A stretch of 64,000 nt of DNA from assembly GCF_900107995.1 (NCBI RefSeq), contig NZ_FNUM01000001.1:1-64000 (forward strand), given 5' to 3'. Below the pieces are notes generated by a model, which was not told where the DNA came from, did no database searches, and saw nothing but the letters and a program-made list of their open reading frames with translations. Positions within the stretch are counted from its first letter, which is position 1; every line of letters begins with the position of its first letter. This document shows positions 55,006-64,000 of the stretch, in pieces. The stretch comes from Alcanivorax sp. DSM 26293 (GTDB lineage: Bacteria; Pseudomonadota; Gammaproteobacteria; Pseudomonadales; Alcanivoracaceae). Position numbers and translations under genes: made by a program.

Positions 55006-57231
55006 TTACCAGAAACGCCAGGCCGCTGGCCGATGCCAGGGTCTTTCACGATATTGGCGCCATGTTGTTATAAGCGGCACATTATCAGCGGCACCCCAGC
55101 GAAACACAATCATGCCATCCCGGTCGGTGCGCAGAACTGTGACACCGGCATTGCCCAGCCGTTGCAGTACCTGTGGATGCGGATGACGAAACCGATTCCG
55201 ATAACCGGCACTGACCAGGGCATAGGCGGGCCGCAGCTGTCGCAGCAACGCCGCACTGGTACTACTGTTACTGCCATGATGGGGCACGACCAGCAAGTCC
55301 GTGGGCGGCAGCTCACCCAACAACCGATACTCGCTCTGCTTACCGATATCACCAGGAATCAACAACGAGCGGTCGGCACCGGCCACATGGAGCACACAAC
55401 TGGACTCATTGCCCGGCCTGACGCCCCGCCGGGGCCACAGCAACGAAAAGGCCACGCCGTCCCATTGCCACTGCTGCCCGGCATGGCAGGGCCGACTGTC
55501 CGGCACCCGTGAGGATTCCCCGCTCAGGACCGGTGCCATCCCCGCCAGCGCATCCGCTCCGCCAGCATGATCATTGTCGCCATGGCTGATAATGATACGA
55601 TCCGGTGTCAGCCCCTGGCGGGCCAGCCACGGCACCACAATACGTCTGGCCATACTGTCACCGGGCCAGGATGGCCCGGTATCGTAAATCAGCAGATGCT
55701 CCCGGGTGCGAACCGCCAGCGCCAGACCCTGGCCCACATCAAACGCCACCAGCTGCCACTCACCGTCGGGCAATGGCTGCGGGCGCTGGCACAGCCAGGG
55801 CAACAACAATAGCGGCAACAGCCGGCGCGGAAAGGGTAACGAAGGTAACAGCAGCACGATCAGGGCCAGCAGCGCAAAGGCGCCATTGATCGCCGTGGGT
55901 AGTGGCAACCGCCAGTGTCCGGTCCATGCTGCCAGCGCGTCCATCAACCACACCGATAACTCGGTACCGGTGGCCGCCCCCTGCAAAAGCCAGGTCTGCT
56001 GAAACAGGCTGCCCAGCAACGCCAGAGGTACCACCAGACAGGTATAGAGGGGAATCAGTACCAGATTGGCCAGCGGTGCGCTTACCGACCATTGCTCGAA
56101 TAAAATGGCGCCGACCAACGCCATGACCAGCGGCAACAGCACCAGCAAGCGGCGCCCGCCATGGCTGGTCAACAACACGGCGATGGTCAGTACCGCACCG
56201 AACGATAACCACAGGCTCTCGGACAATGCGGACAGGGGAAACAGCAGCAACACCAGCAACAGCGCCATACCAAGGCTTTTCCACAGCGGAACAGCCACGC
56301 GGGTACATTGCGCCCCGGCCACCACCGCCAGCATGATCACAGCCCGGACGGTTGGCAGGCTGAAACCGGCCAGGGCGGCATAACCCAGCGCCGCCAGCAA
56401 CGCGGGGCCCCATGCCAGTTGCTGCAGGGTGAACGCCCCCAACACAGGAAAAAGCCGCTGCAGGAGCGGCCCCAACAACCAACGCCCCAACCACCAGAAC
56501 CAGCCTGCCACGATGGCAATATGTAGCCCGGAGATAGCCAACAGATGCGCGCCACCGGTTATCTGGAACTGCTGCCACAGTTCAGGGGACAGGCGCGACC
56601 GGTCGCCCACCACCAATGCCGGCAGAATGGCCCTGCCTGCCGGTGATTCGGCCACCTGCTCCGCCACCCGCTCTGCCCCGCTCTGCCGCCAGCTATCCAG
56701 CCCGACCGCTTCATCCAGCACGCGCCATGCCTTTACCGTGCCTCTGGCATCAATGCCGCTGGCCAGATCACGGCGCGCTGCATCCACCCCGGTGGCGTTG
56801 TACACCCCTCGGGGCGCTTTCAGTTTCACCGTCAACGCCAACCGCTGGCCAGCCTTCACCCGCACCGGCAGTTCATAGGCATTCGCCCGGATACGATGCC
56901 TCCCCGGCCAGGCGGGCGCCGCCCACACATCCAGCGTCAGTGTCTGGCGATAACGCCAGCGACCGAAACGGAACTCCTTGACCGTGGCAGGCAATCCCAC
57001 CACCTGCCCCTGCACGCTCAGCGTTTCCCCCTCCAGGGATTCCGGCAATCTCGCGGCTAACCCACTGTGCAACTGCACCACGCCGTAGCACCACAACAGC
57101 GGCAACCACACCAACCAATGCCTGCCTCGCCGCCAGCCGGTAACGGCCACAACGAACAGCAGCACTGCCGGCCATAGCATGCCCAACCAGCATGCGGATG
57201 CCAGCGCTGCCGATAACCCCCACCATCGCAT
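55006..57231 (-). CDS. comEC: ComEC/Rec2 DNA internalization protein
   Basis: 741 residues: N-terminal OB-like DUF4131 domain, central multi-helix competence domain (GGAHLLAISGLHIAIVAGWF), and C-terminal metallo-beta-lactamase-like domain (FDVGQGLALAV, SHGDNDHAGGADAL, VPHHGSNSST). It forms the inner-membrane DNA channel for natural transformation. pilZ in the same window fits a type IV pilus based uptake system. Confidence 0.94.
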   Translation of the reverse strand: MRWWGLSAALASACWLGMLWPAVLLFVVAVTGWRRGRHWLVWLPLLWCYGVVQLHSGLAARLPESLEGETLSVQGQVVGLPATVKEFRFGRWRYRQTLTLDVWAAPAWPGRHRIRANAYELPVRVKAGQRLALTVKLKAPRGVYNATGVDAARRDLASGIDARGTVKAWRVLDEAVGLDSWRQSGAERVAEQVAESPAGRAILPALVVGDRSRLSPELWQQFQITGGAHLLAISGLHIAIVAGWFWWLGRWLLGPLLQRLFPVLGAFTLQQLAWGPALLAALGYAALAGFSLPTVRAVIMLAVVAGAQCTRVAVPLWKSLGMALLLVLLLFPLSALSESLWLSFGAVLTIAVLLTSHGGRRLLVLLPLVMALVGAILFEQWSVSAPLANLVLIPLYTCLVVPLALLGSLFQQTWLLQGAATGTELSVWLMDALAAWTGHWRLPLPTAINGAFALLALIVLLLPSLPFPRRLLPLLLLPWLCQRPQPLPDGEWQLVAFDVGQGLALAVRTREHLLIYDTGPSWPGDSMARRIVVPWLARQGLTPDRIIISHGDNDHAGGADALAGMAPVLSGESSRVPDSRPCHAGQQWQWDGVAFSLLWPRRGVRPGNESSCVLHVAGADRSLLIPGDIGKQSEYRLLGELPPTDLLVVPHHGSNSSTSAALLRQLRPAYALVSAGYRNRFRHPHPQVLQRLGNAGVTVLRTDRDGMIVFRWGAADNVPLITTWRQYRERPWHRPAAWRFW

Positions 57232-57517
57232 CCCTGCTCCCGTGGATAATCGTCGCCCTCTTCACGCCCGTTGTTTGTATCATGGGATCGGTACATAAAG
57301 GCCCGTGAAGGTGTATGCCTTTTTTTCTGATACGGGCATAATAGCCAGCCGCGGGGGTTGGTCAGGTAGGATTCTGGCGCTATTTCATGCCCGCCATGCG
57401 CTATCACAACGCATAACAGATGTCGGCGGGATGTCCCGCCTGTCGGATATCCACCGAGATACCGGCAACATTCACGGGGGCTCCGGCCACCCGATCACGG
57501 TCTGCAGACACGAGTTC
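57232..57517. other. Intergenic region upstream of the DUF2062 gene
   Basis: 286 bp between divergent comEC and DUF2062 genes. An in-frame upstream extension (from 57305) has no homology and no ribosome site; I regard it as non-coding. No clear promoter was picked out. Confidence 0.5.
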
Positions 57518-58084
57518 ATGCCAAAACGGATCTTCCGCAAATACCTGCCCAAACCCGATCGCCTGCGCGAACACAAAGCGTTGAGCTTTTTGGGTGAGGT
57601 GTTGTCCGATCCGAACCTCTGGCATATCAACCGGCGCTCTCTGGCCGGTGCGGCTTTTATCGGGGTATTTTCCGCCCTGCTACCCATCCCCCTGCAGATG
57701 GGCCTGGCTGCCCTGCTCGCCGTGCGCTTTCACTGCAATCTTCCCCTCTCCGTGGTGCTGGTATGGATTTCCAACCCGGTCACCTATGTGCCGATTTTCT
57801 ATTTCACCTACCGGATTGGCGCCTGGATACTGGGCATGCCACCCCAGACCGGCGAAGGCATCACCGTGGCCTGGTTTGTGGAGCAGCTGGTGCCGTTGTG
57901 GCTGGGATCCATGCTCTGCGCATTGGTGTTTGGCGGGATGGCCTACGCGGCCGTCAAAGTCGCCTGGCGGCTAGCCGTTGTTCGCAGCTGGAACCTGCGC
58001 GCCCACCGTCGCGCCAGAGCAATACGACGGGAAGTCCGCAAACAGGAAAAACAGGAAAACAACGAGGACGACGACTCAGTCTAG
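57518..58084 (+). CDS. DUF2062 family inner-membrane protein
   Basis: A 188-residue protein with the DUF2062 pattern (MPKRIFRKYLPKPDRLREH, AGAAFIGVFSALLPIPLQM, WISNPVTYVPIFYFTYRIG) and three to four membrane helices, ending in a basic tail. Function unknown; widely found beside comEC and lolCDE. The start at 57518 gives the conserved N-terminus. The TAG stop (58082-58084) touches the left end of the MITE-like element. Confidence 0.9.
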   Translation: MPKRIFRKYLPKPDRLREHKALSFLGEVLSDPNLWHINRRSLAGAAFIGVFSALLPIPLQMGLAALLAVRFHCNLPLSVVLVWISNPVTYVPIFYFTYRIGAWILGMPPQTGEGITVAWFVEQLVPLWLGSMLCALVFGGMAYAAVKVAWRLAVVRSWNLRAHRRARAIRREVRKQEKQENNEDDDSV

Positions 58085-58348
58085 GGAGCCTCTAAATAAT
58101 TCCTTGCGTGCTCAGCGTGGCCTGAAGGGTGCAGCTGTTGCGTTTTGTCGCGACGGGCAGGGTGGCTCCCTTTCCTAGCGGCAAAGCGCAGCAGATGGGC
58201 CCTTCAGGCCACGCCCTCCGGGCCTTCCAGGCTAGCCCGCACTCGTTGTTGCAATGTCTCGATGGGTGGACACACACTTTCGACATTGCGCCTAGATTGC
58301 GAGCCAGCCTGAAAGACTGAGCATGCAAGGAATTATTCAGAGGCTCCC
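58084..58348. mobile_element. MITE-like element with 32-bp terminal inverted repeats
   Basis: The left terminus 58084-58115 and right terminus 58317-58348 are inverted repeats with 2 mismatches, starting GGGAGCCTCT and including AATAATTCCTTGC. The 265-bp element has no gene of its own; the short frames inside match nothing I know. No target-site duplication is visible. It sits exactly between two convergent genes and provides the lolD stop codon, so it behaves like a non-autonomous insertion element. The transposase family is not identified. Confidence 0.65.
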
Positions 58349-59050
58349 CAGCCGCCGCAATAGCCCATCATGCAGCTCGTATTGCTGCGGGCAACGGGAG
58401 GCGAACTCCCGGTCGTGGGTGACGATCATAAACGCGGTACCCAGCGTTTCGTTCAGCTCCAGCATCAGTGACTGGACCTGGGCCGCGGTGCGCTCATCCA
58501 GATTCCCCGTGGGTTCGTCCGCCATCACCAGCGCAGGTTCAGTCACCAGGGCCCGGGCAATGGCTACCCGCTGACGCTCACCGCCACTCAGTGTTGAGGG
58601 TTTGTGCGACAGACGATGATCCAGCCCCACCTTCTTCAGCGTCGCTGCCGCCTTCTCCTGGCAGACAGCCGGGGTCTCACCACGAATCAGCAGTGGCATG
58701 GCCACGTTTTCCAGCGCGGTGAATTCCGGCAACAGGTGATGGAACTGATAGACGAAGCCCAGATAGCGGTTGCGCAGCTTGCCGGTGTCACGATCACTCA
58801 TGCTGGCCAGAGCATTCCCGGCAATGGAAACGCTACCCCGGGTTGCCCGGTCCAGCCCGCCCAGCAAATTCAGCAAGGTAGACTTGCCCGAGCCGGAGGT
58901 ACCGATGATCGCCAGGATATCGCCCTGGGTCACGGTCAGATCCACACCACTCAGCACTTCCAGCTCGTTATTGCCTTCCTCGTAGCACTTCACCAGTTTT
59001 TCGGCCTGAAGCACGATACCGGTGCCGGCAGCATTGCGGGAATCATTCAT
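58337..59050 (-). CDS. lolD: Lipoprotein-releasing system ATP-binding protein
   Basis: 237 residues. ABC ATPase of lipoprotein export: Walker [18 protein letters not shown], signature [17 protein letters not shown], Walker [13 protein letters not shown]. The start at 59050 overlaps the lolC stop by 8 bp. The last three residues (Gly-Ser-Leu) and the TGA are encoded by the terminus of the MITE-like element, so the native C-terminus was probably slightly different. Confidence 0.95.
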   Translation of the reverse strand: MNDSRNAAGTGIVLQAEKLVKCYEEGNNELEVLSGVDLTVTQGDILAIIGTSGSGKSTLLNLLGGLDRATRGSVSIAGNALASMSDRDTGKLRNRYLGFVYQFHHLLPEFTALENVAMPLLIRGETPAVCQEKAAATLKKVGLDHRLSHKPSTLSGGERQRVAIARALVTEPALVMADEPTGNLDERTAAQVQSLMLELNETLGTAFMIVTHDREFASRCPQQYELHDGLLRRLGSL

Positions 59051-60287
59051 AGCGCAGGGCCTCCGCCGGTTGCACCCGGCTGGCACGCCAGGAAGGGTAA
59101 AGGGTGGCCGAAAAACTGATTACCAGGGCGATGGAAACGATGGTGATCACGTCGGACCACTGCAGCTCCGAGGGAAGATAGTTAACAAAATAGGCATCAA
59201 ACAGCCGGGTGTTGAAGGTCCGCTCCACCCATTCGGCAAGATTGCTCACATTGGTGGCCATCAGTACACCGAGACCGGTACCCAGCAGGGTGCCGGCAAA
59301 ACCAATCACGGTACCCTGCACCATGAAGATACGCATGATGGTCCCCGGCGAGGCTCCCAGGGTTCGCAACACGGCAATATTGGCGCGCTTCTCGGTAACC
59401 AGCATCACCTGGCTGGAAATAATATTGAATGCCGCCACCGCCACAATGAAGCTGAGCAACAGCGTCATCATGGTCTTTTCCATCTTGATGGCCTGGAACA
59501 GATTGCCGTGGCTGCGAGTCCAGTCCCGGGTGTAGTAATTCGGGCCCAGCTCCTGCTGCAACGTCCACCCCATGGCCGGGGCACTGAACAGATCATCCAG
59601 CTTCAGCCGCACCCCTTGCACGGTCCCCGCCTGACGGGCCAGCTTGGCGGCATCCTGCACATTGATATAGGCATACAGGGAATCCACTTCCGCTCGCACG
59701 CGGAAAATACCGGTGACGGTGAAACGCTTGAAACGGGGCATCACGCCGGCAGGGGAAATGGTGGCTTCCGGCAGTACCAGGGTAACCTTGTCTCCCAGTT
59801 CCGCCCCCAGACGACGGGCCAGGCCATAGCCGAGCACCATACCAAACTCGCCCGGGGCCAGTTTCTCCAGCTCACCCTGCTCCATGTAGTCACCCACGAT
59901 GGACACCTTGCGCTCGGCCTGAGGCTCAATGCCGTTGATCATGGCGCCAGCCACATTGCCACGATGGCTGAGCATGCCTTCCAGCTCCACGAAGGGCGCC
60001 ACCGCGGTAATCTCATCGTGGTGACCCAGCCGATTGGCCAGCGCCTGCCAGTCCTGGACCGGCTCGCGCCCCTGGACGGACAAATGGGTGACCATGCCCA
60101 GGATGCGGGTCTGCAATTCCCGGTCGAACCCGTTCATAACGGAAAGGACCGTGATCAGTACGGCAACCCCCAGCATCAGACCCAATGCGGAAATCAACGT
60201 AATCACGGAGATAAAACTGTTGCGGGCGCGAGCACCGGTGTAGCGCAGCCCCACATAAAAGGATAGTGGTCGAAACATGGAGCGCAT
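59043..60287 (-). CDS. lolC: Lipoprotein-releasing system permease, LolC/LolE family
   Basis: 414 residues: N-terminal helix ([20 protein letters not shown]), periplasmic domain, and three C-terminal helices typical of LolC/E (MacB-like fold). Extracts lipoproteins from the inner membrane with LolD. Only one LolC/E-type gene lies next to lolD, so the complex may use a LolF-like homodimer or a LolE encoded elsewhere. An alternative ATG at 60278 is possible. Confidence 0.92.
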   Translation of the reverse strand: MRSMFRPLSFYVGLRYTGARARNSFISVITLISALGLMLGVAVLITVLSVMNGFDRELQTRILGMVTHLSVQGREPVQDWQALANRLGHHDEITAVAPFVELEGMLSHRGNVAGAMINGIEPQAERKVSIVGDYMEQGELEKLAPGEFGMVLGYGLARRLGAELGDKVTLVLPEATISPAGVMPRFKRFTVTGIFRVRAEVDSLYAYINVQDAAKLARQAGTVQGVRLKLDDLFSAPAMGWTLQQELGPNYYTRDWTRSHGNLFQAIKMEKTMMTLLLSFIVAVAAFNIISSQVMLVTEKRANIAVLRTLGASPGTIMRIFMVQGTVIGFAGTLLGTGLGVLMATNVSNLAEWVERTFNTRLFDAYFVNYLPSELQWSDVITIVSIALVISFSATLYPSWRASRVQPAEALRYE

Positions 60288-60448
60288 TTAACCCGAAACC
60301 CGGGACAAATACCACGGGTCTGGAAAACTGCTACATTATGAGTGCTGCTTTGTGAACAACGTCCGCGTTCAGGATCTGGCAAAGTGGTTGAATAAGCGTC
60401 CCTAACTTTCTAATATCGAAAGAAAATACATTCTCGCCGGGGGAAGAA

Positions 60449-61387
60449 ATGAAGATAAGAATAATGACGCTGCTGGCCTCTGCAGCGCTGGCCATGCCTG
60501 CTGCGGTCGTGGCCGCCGAGGTTCCCCAACGCGGTATGTCTGAAGCACGGGTACGGGCAGACTTCGGTTCACCCTCCTCCGTCCGCGGCCCGGTGGGCTC
60601 ACCGGCCATTACCCGCTGGAATTATGACGGTTTCACCGTCTACTTCGAAAACGGCATCAGCCTGCATACTGTGGTCGATCGCCCGGCCACCGCCGCACCG
60701 GATGTGGTGTCAGGCACCCAGGAATTACCCGCCATTGAGGAAACGACAGCCGAGGCCGAGCAGGAGCCGCAAGCGGCGCCGGAAAGCACCGCCCCGCCCA
60801 TGTTCGATCCGGTGACCGGCAGTTTTGTCGGTGCGGAAACGAAACAAGAAGCTCCCAGCCCGGAAGCCCCCGCTGCCACCGAGAGCCCTGAACCGAAGGC
60901 GCCGGAACAGGCCGCCGAGCCGGCGCCCGAACCTGAACCGGCGCCCCAGCCACCAGCCAGCACTGCCGAGCAAACGCCTGAAGCCGTTGCCGAACCCGCC
61001 GCCGATGCGGAATCCTCGGAACCGCCCCCTGCCGACGGCGAGTTCCGGTTTGACCCGGTGACAGGTCGCATCATCATTTCCGGTGAGCCAGCCCCGAAAC
61101 AGGCTGCCGCCGAAAAACAGCAAACGGTGAAGCAGCAGGCCGAAGACGCCGGCGAGTCAGTCCAAGCCGATGTGAAACAGGTGAAAACATCCGTCTCCGA
61201 CGCGACCACAGACGCCGAACAGCAGGCTGAGCGGGCCACCGCTGATGCCCAGCAAAAGGTCAGCGAAGCCGAACAAAACGTGGACGCCGAGGTGCAGGAA
61301 AAGACTGACGAGGCGGAGCAGAGGGCTGAACAGGCAGAGGAAGAATCCCAGGGCGGTTTCTCTATTGACTGGGATGCCCGCCGATAG
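60449..61387 (+). CDS. Secreted Ala/Pro/Glu-rich protein of unknown function
   Basis: 312 residues. Signal peptide (MTLLASAALAMPAAVVAAE), then a short conserved-looking domain (RGMSEARVRADFGSPSSVRG ... RWNYDGFTVYFENG, about 27-75) resembling the SmpA/BamE-type small folds. A long Ala/Pro/Glu region contains a duplicated FDPVTGxxxxxxE motif (FDPVTGSFVGAE and FDPVTGRIIISGE), and the end is a coiled-coil-like Glu/Gln/Ala segment. GGGGGAAG precedes the ATG. Periplasmic by prediction; role unknown. Confidence 0.8.
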   Translation: MKIRIMTLLASAALAMPAAVVAAEVPQRGMSEARVRADFGSPSSVRGPVGSPAITRWNYDGFTVYFENGISLHTVVDRPATAAPDVVSGTQELPAIEETTAEAEQEPQAAPESTAPPMFDPVTGSFVGAETKQEAPSPEAPAATESPEPKAPEQAAEPAPEPEPAPQPPASTAEQTPEAVAEPAADAESSEPPPADGEFRFDPVTGRIIISGEPAPKQAAAEKQQTVKQQAEDAGESVQADVKQVKTSVSDATTDAEQQAERATADAQQKVSEAEQNVDAEVQEKTDEAEQRAEQAEEESQGGFSIDWDARR

Positions 61388-61422
61388 CACACTCGCGCGC
61401 ATTGCCCCCTCCAGCGGACTCC

Positions 61423-62436
61423 ATGAGCATGCGCCGACTTCTCCCTGAATGGCACCCCCAATGGGGGGTGCTGCTGGCCTGGCCCGACGCCCACACTGAT
61501 TGGGCGGATCATCTCGCCGACGCCGAACAGTGTTATCTGGATCTACTTGCCGCCCTGCTGGACCATCAGCAGGTGCGGCTGGTCTGCCGTGATAGCCACT
61601 GCGAGCAACGGATCAAGACCCTGGTGGCCGAACGTGGGCTGGAGGCGGCCCGCCTGCAACTGATCATTGCCGACTACAACGATACCTGGGCCCGGGACTT
61701 CGGCCCCATCGCCGTGGAAGACAACGGCAGCGTGGAACTGCTGGACTACACCTTTACTGGCTGGGGCGGCAAATTTGATGCCGACAAGGACAACACCCTG
61801 AACCGCCGCCTGCCCTGGCAGCTGCCTCTGCACAGCCCGTCACTGGTGCTGGAGGGTGGCGCCATCGACACGGACGGTCAGGGCAACCTGCTGACCACCC
61901 GCCATTGTCTGCGTAACCCCAATCGCAATCCGGACCTGAGTGAAGCGGAGCTGAGCGCACTGCTCAAGGAACAGCTGGGGGTAACCGATATCTGGTGGCT
62001 GGACCATGGGGAACTGGAAGGCGACGATACCGACGCCCACGTAGATACCCTGGCCCGTTTCGTGGATGCCCGCACCATCGCCTACGTGCAATGCCGGGAC
62101 CGGGAAGACAGTCACTATTCCGGTCTGGCCGCCATGGAAAAGGAGCTGCAGGCACTGGCGCTGGCGCACAATCTGACCCTGGTTCCCCTGCCCCTGCCCA
62201 CCCCGCAATTCAACCGGGAAGGCGAGCGGCTGCCGGCCACCTATGCCAACTTTCTTATCACCAACGAGAAGATCCTGCTGCCGGTTTATGGTTGTAACAC
62301 GGATGAGGCCGCCATTGATGCCCTGCGAGCCGTGTGCGGCAACCGCACCGTGGCACCGGTAAATTGCCGGGTATTGATCGAACAACACGGCAGCCTGCAT
62401 TGTGTAACCATGCAATTGCCCCGTGGCGCGGTCTGA
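61423..62436 (+). CDS. aguA: Agmatine deiminase
   Basis: About 337 residues. Hydrolyses agmatine to N-carbamoylputrescine and ammonia. Motifs: LPEWHPQWGVLLAWP, NDTWARDFGPI, FTGWGGKFDADKDN, VLEGGAIDTDGQGNLL, HVDTLARFVD, and the catalytic Cys in GSLHCVTMQLPRG. A TTG at 61402 is open upstream; I use the ATG at 61423. Followed by aguB. Confidence 0.94.
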   Translation: MSMRRLLPEWHPQWGVLLAWPDAHTDWADHLADAEQCYLDLLAALLDHQQVRLVCRDSHCEQRIKTLVAERGLEAARLQLIIADYNDTWARDFGPIAVEDNGSVELLDYTFTGWGGKFDADKDNTLNRRLPWQLPLHSPSLVLEGGAIDTDGQGNLLTTRHCLRNPNRNPDLSEAELSALLKEQLGVTDIWWLDHGELEGDDTDAHVDTLARFVDARTIAYVQCRDREDSHYSGLAAMEKELQALALAHNLTLVPLPLPTPQFNREGERLPATYANFLITNEKILLPVYGCNTDEAAIDALRAVCGNRTVAPVNCRVLIEQHGSLHCVTMQLPRGAV

Positions 62437-62475
62437 AAAGGGTTGGAAGGGTTGAAAGAATTAAAGGAGACATTC

Positions 62476-63369
62476 ATGCGCGTGGCCGTGATCCAGCAGA
62501 AAAACCAGTCTGATCTGCAAGCGAATCTGGAGCACTCCCTCTCTCTGATTCGTGAAGCGGCGGACCAGGGCGCCGAGCTGGTGCTCCTGCAGGAACTGCA
62601 CCGCAGCCTGTATTTTTGCCAGACCGAGGACACCGCCGTTTTCGATCTGGCGGAAACCATCCCCGGCCCCAGCACCGATACCCTGGGCAAACTGGCCAGG
62701 GAGCTGGGCATTGTCATTGTCGGCAGTCTGTTCGAAAAGCGGGCCGCCGGTCTTTACCACAACACCGCCGTGGTAATGGAAAAAGACGGCAGCCTGGCCG
62801 GCATCTATCGCAAGATGCACATTCCCGATGATCCGGGCTTCTACGAAAAGTTCTACTTCACTCCGGGGGATGCAGACTTCAACGGGGGTCGCAGCGGCTT
62901 CAGCCCCATTGAAACCAGTGTCGGCAAACTGGGCCTGCTGGTCTGCTGGGACCAATGGTACCCGGAAGCGGCGCGCCTGATGGCCCTGGCCGGCGCCGAC
63001 CTGTTGCTCTACCCCACCGCGATTGGTTGGGATCCCAGTGACGACGACGGGGAAAAACAGCGCCAGCTCAACGCCTGGATCACCATTCAGCGCGCCCACG
63101 GCATCGCCAACGGCCTGCCGGTACTGGTGGCCAACCGTACCGGTTTCGAGCAAAGCCCGGTGGATGACAGCGGTATCCAGTTCTGGGGTAACAGTTTCGT
63201 CTGCGGCCCCCAGGGAGAATTCCTGGCCCAGGCAGACAATGACAACGAACAGGTGCTACTGGCCGACGTGGACATGCAGCGCAGCGAGTCCGTGCGCCGC
63301 ATCTGGCCCTACCTGCGTGACCGGCGAGTGGATGCCTACGGCGACCTGACCAAGCGCTACCGGGATTGA
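62476..63369 (+). CDS. aguB: N-carbamoylputrescine amidase
   Basis: A 297-residue nitrilase-superfamily enzyme making putrescine from N-carbamoylputrescine. Triad: Glu in LVLLQELHRSLYF, Lys in YRKMHIPDDPGFYEKFYF, Cys in LLVCWDQWYPEAARLMAL. AAAGGAG upstream of the ATG at 62476 sets the start. With aguA it forms the two-step agmatine route to putrescine. Confidence 0.96.
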   Translation: MRVAVIQQKNQSDLQANLEHSLSLIREAADQGAELVLLQELHRSLYFCQTEDTAVFDLAETIPGPSTDTLGKLARELGIVIVGSLFEKRAAGLYHNTAVVMEKDGSLAGIYRKMHIPDDPGFYEKFYFTPGDADFNGGRSGFSPIETSVGKLGLLVCWDQWYPEAARLMALAGADLLLYPTAIGWDPSDDDGEKQRQLNAWITIQRAHGIANGLPVLVANRTGFEQSPVDDSGIQFWGNSFVCGPQGEFLAQADNDNEQVLLADVDMQRSESVRRIWPYLRDRRVDAYGDLTKRYRD

Positions 63370-63460
63370 CCTGCTCGACAACATTACAGAAAGCCCCTTG
63401 AGGGCAACGTTGCCGGAAAGTACCTTGCCCGTTTTCCCGCGATCTCAGATGGAGCCCACA

Positions 63461-63787
63461 ATGACACGCCTATCCATGCTTCTTGCCGCCACCTTGCTCG
63501 CCGGCTGCGCGGCCCCTTCCGCCATGGTAGTCAGCGATGGCAACCAATCCGAAGGTACCGTGGTCCTGTCCTATGACTACAGCCTGATGCAGAGCCCCAA
63601 AGTGGATTGGCAAGAGGGGCTGCAGAAAGCCAGCGCTCAGTGCCTGAGCTGGGGTTATAACGGCGCCCTGCCCTCCGACAAACCCAGCAAATCCTGCAAG
63701 ACAGAAACCCAGGACGGCGACTGCATCGCCTGGACCCTGAGCACGACCTTCCAGTGCACGGCCAAGGCGCAGCAACCCCAGCAATAG
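63461..63787 (+). CDS. YecR-like lipoprotein
   Basis: A 108-residue lipoprotein. Signal with lipobox LLAATLLAGCAAP; mature part GTVVLSYDYSLMQSPKVDW, QCLSWGYNGA and four more cysteines (CKTETQDGDCIAW, FQCTA), as in the YecR-like family. A start at 63398 is open, but the lipoprotein signal begins at 63461, with a GGAG site upstream. Function of the family unclear; E. coli yecR is flagellum-coregulated. Confidence 0.8.
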   Translation: MTRLSMLLAATLLAGCAAPSAMVVSDGNQSEGTVVLSYDYSLMQSPKVDWQEGLQKASAQCLSWGYNGALPSDKPSKSCKTETQDGDCIAWTLSTTFQCTAKAQQPQQ

Positions 63788-63812
63788 ACCACATCCGCCG
63801 GTCGGCCGGTAT

Positions 63813-64000
63813 TTATCCGCTTGCTGTGACCGCCGGGTAACCCCGAGCCATATCCGTGTAGGTCAGGCTGGCCGAGACCGCCTCTGCCATGGGGATCACC
63901 CGGTGACCCAGCCGCAATGACAGATCATCCGGGTGAATGCCCAACCGCAGAGGCTGCCCGGTGTGGCAGCCTCTGCGCCAGTTGACGTGATTAACGCCCC
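63813..64000 (-). CDS. 3' end of an unidentified gene, cut by window edge
   Basis: On the minus strand an open frame runs in from beyond 64000 and stops at TAA (63815-63813), giving 62 C-terminal residues (...RRGCHTGQPLRLGIHPDDLS... ending AVTASG). The IHPDDL phrase is faintly like the C-terminus of polysaccharide deacetylase (DUF2334) proteins, but this is too little to assign. A GC-rich inverted repeat (gcagaggctgcc / ggcagcctctgc) lies within it at about 63946-63976. Confidence 0.55.
   Translation of the reverse strand, partial: GVNHVNWRRGCHTGQPLRLGIHPDDLSLRLGHRVIPMAEAVSASLTYTDMARGYPAVTASG

Noticed and set aside
58129-58320. Small genes inside the MITE-like element
   Set aside because: 63-78 residue frames on both strands lack ribosome sites and known domains, and cross the inverted ends.

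Overview
The window is ordinary, fairly GC-rich chromosomal DNA of a gammaproteobacterium. Gene content and order (pilZ-holB-tmk-mltG-pabC-fabF-acpP-fabG-fabD-plsX-rpmF, then rluC/rne, murB-ptp-kdsB-lpxK-msbA-exbD-exbB-comEC, lolD-lolC) match the Pseudomonas/Oceanospirillales type. The individual proteins suggest a marine, Alcanivorax-like bacterium. No rRNA or tRNA gene was seen, so the genus is an inference.

Region by region. 1-2511: a repeat-containing lipoprotein cut by the left edge, and an alpha/beta hydrolase. 2512-2890: intergenic repeats. 2891-13164: a complete nitrate-assimilation locus. The nirB-nirD-FAD reductase-nasA operon (minus strand) faces a nitrate transporter and a PP2C/kinase fusion (plus strand). 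They share a divergent control region holding two perfect sigma-54 promoters around a TGCA-rich palindrome.

13310-23597: a four-gene, translationally coupled cluster on the minus strand, the most unusual part of the window. It encodes a secreted alpha/alpha-toroid plus carboxypeptidase-regulatory-repeat protein, a 1277-residue Ig-like secreted protein, a membrane-associated transglutaminase-fold protein that has lost its catalytic cysteine, and a small AT-rich membrane protein. The AT-rich hydrophobic tail of the third protein followed by an overlapping small gene resembles a polymorphic toxin/immunity pair. The whole cluster lies between two inverted copies of a heptamer-repeat arm, each touching the stop codon of a flanking housekeeping-type gene. 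This suggests insertion into a pre-existing palindromic repeat.

23767-31109: DUF1285 protein, TetR regulator, class V aminotransferase, YiiX-like protein, GlyGly-CTERM trypsin-like protease, RmuC and TatD. 31293-40980: pilZ and the DNA replication/fatty acid synthesis block. 41201-48443: maf, sppA, a HAD phosphatase, rluC, and rne with a leader of about 500 nt. 48517-60287: murB to lolC, envelope biogenesis (LPS, lipoprotein export, ExbBD, ComEC), interrupted by a MITE-like element at 58084-58348. 60449-63787: a low-complexity secreted protein, the agmatine-to-putrescine pair aguA-aguB, and a YecR-like lipoprotein. 63813-64000: the 3' end of an unidentified gene.

Intergenic regions carry several families of small inverted repeats: a REPIN-like pair, a perfect 34-nt palindrome, heptamer-periodic palindromes and the MITE-like element. 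Several of them contain or abut stop codons of neighbouring genes.
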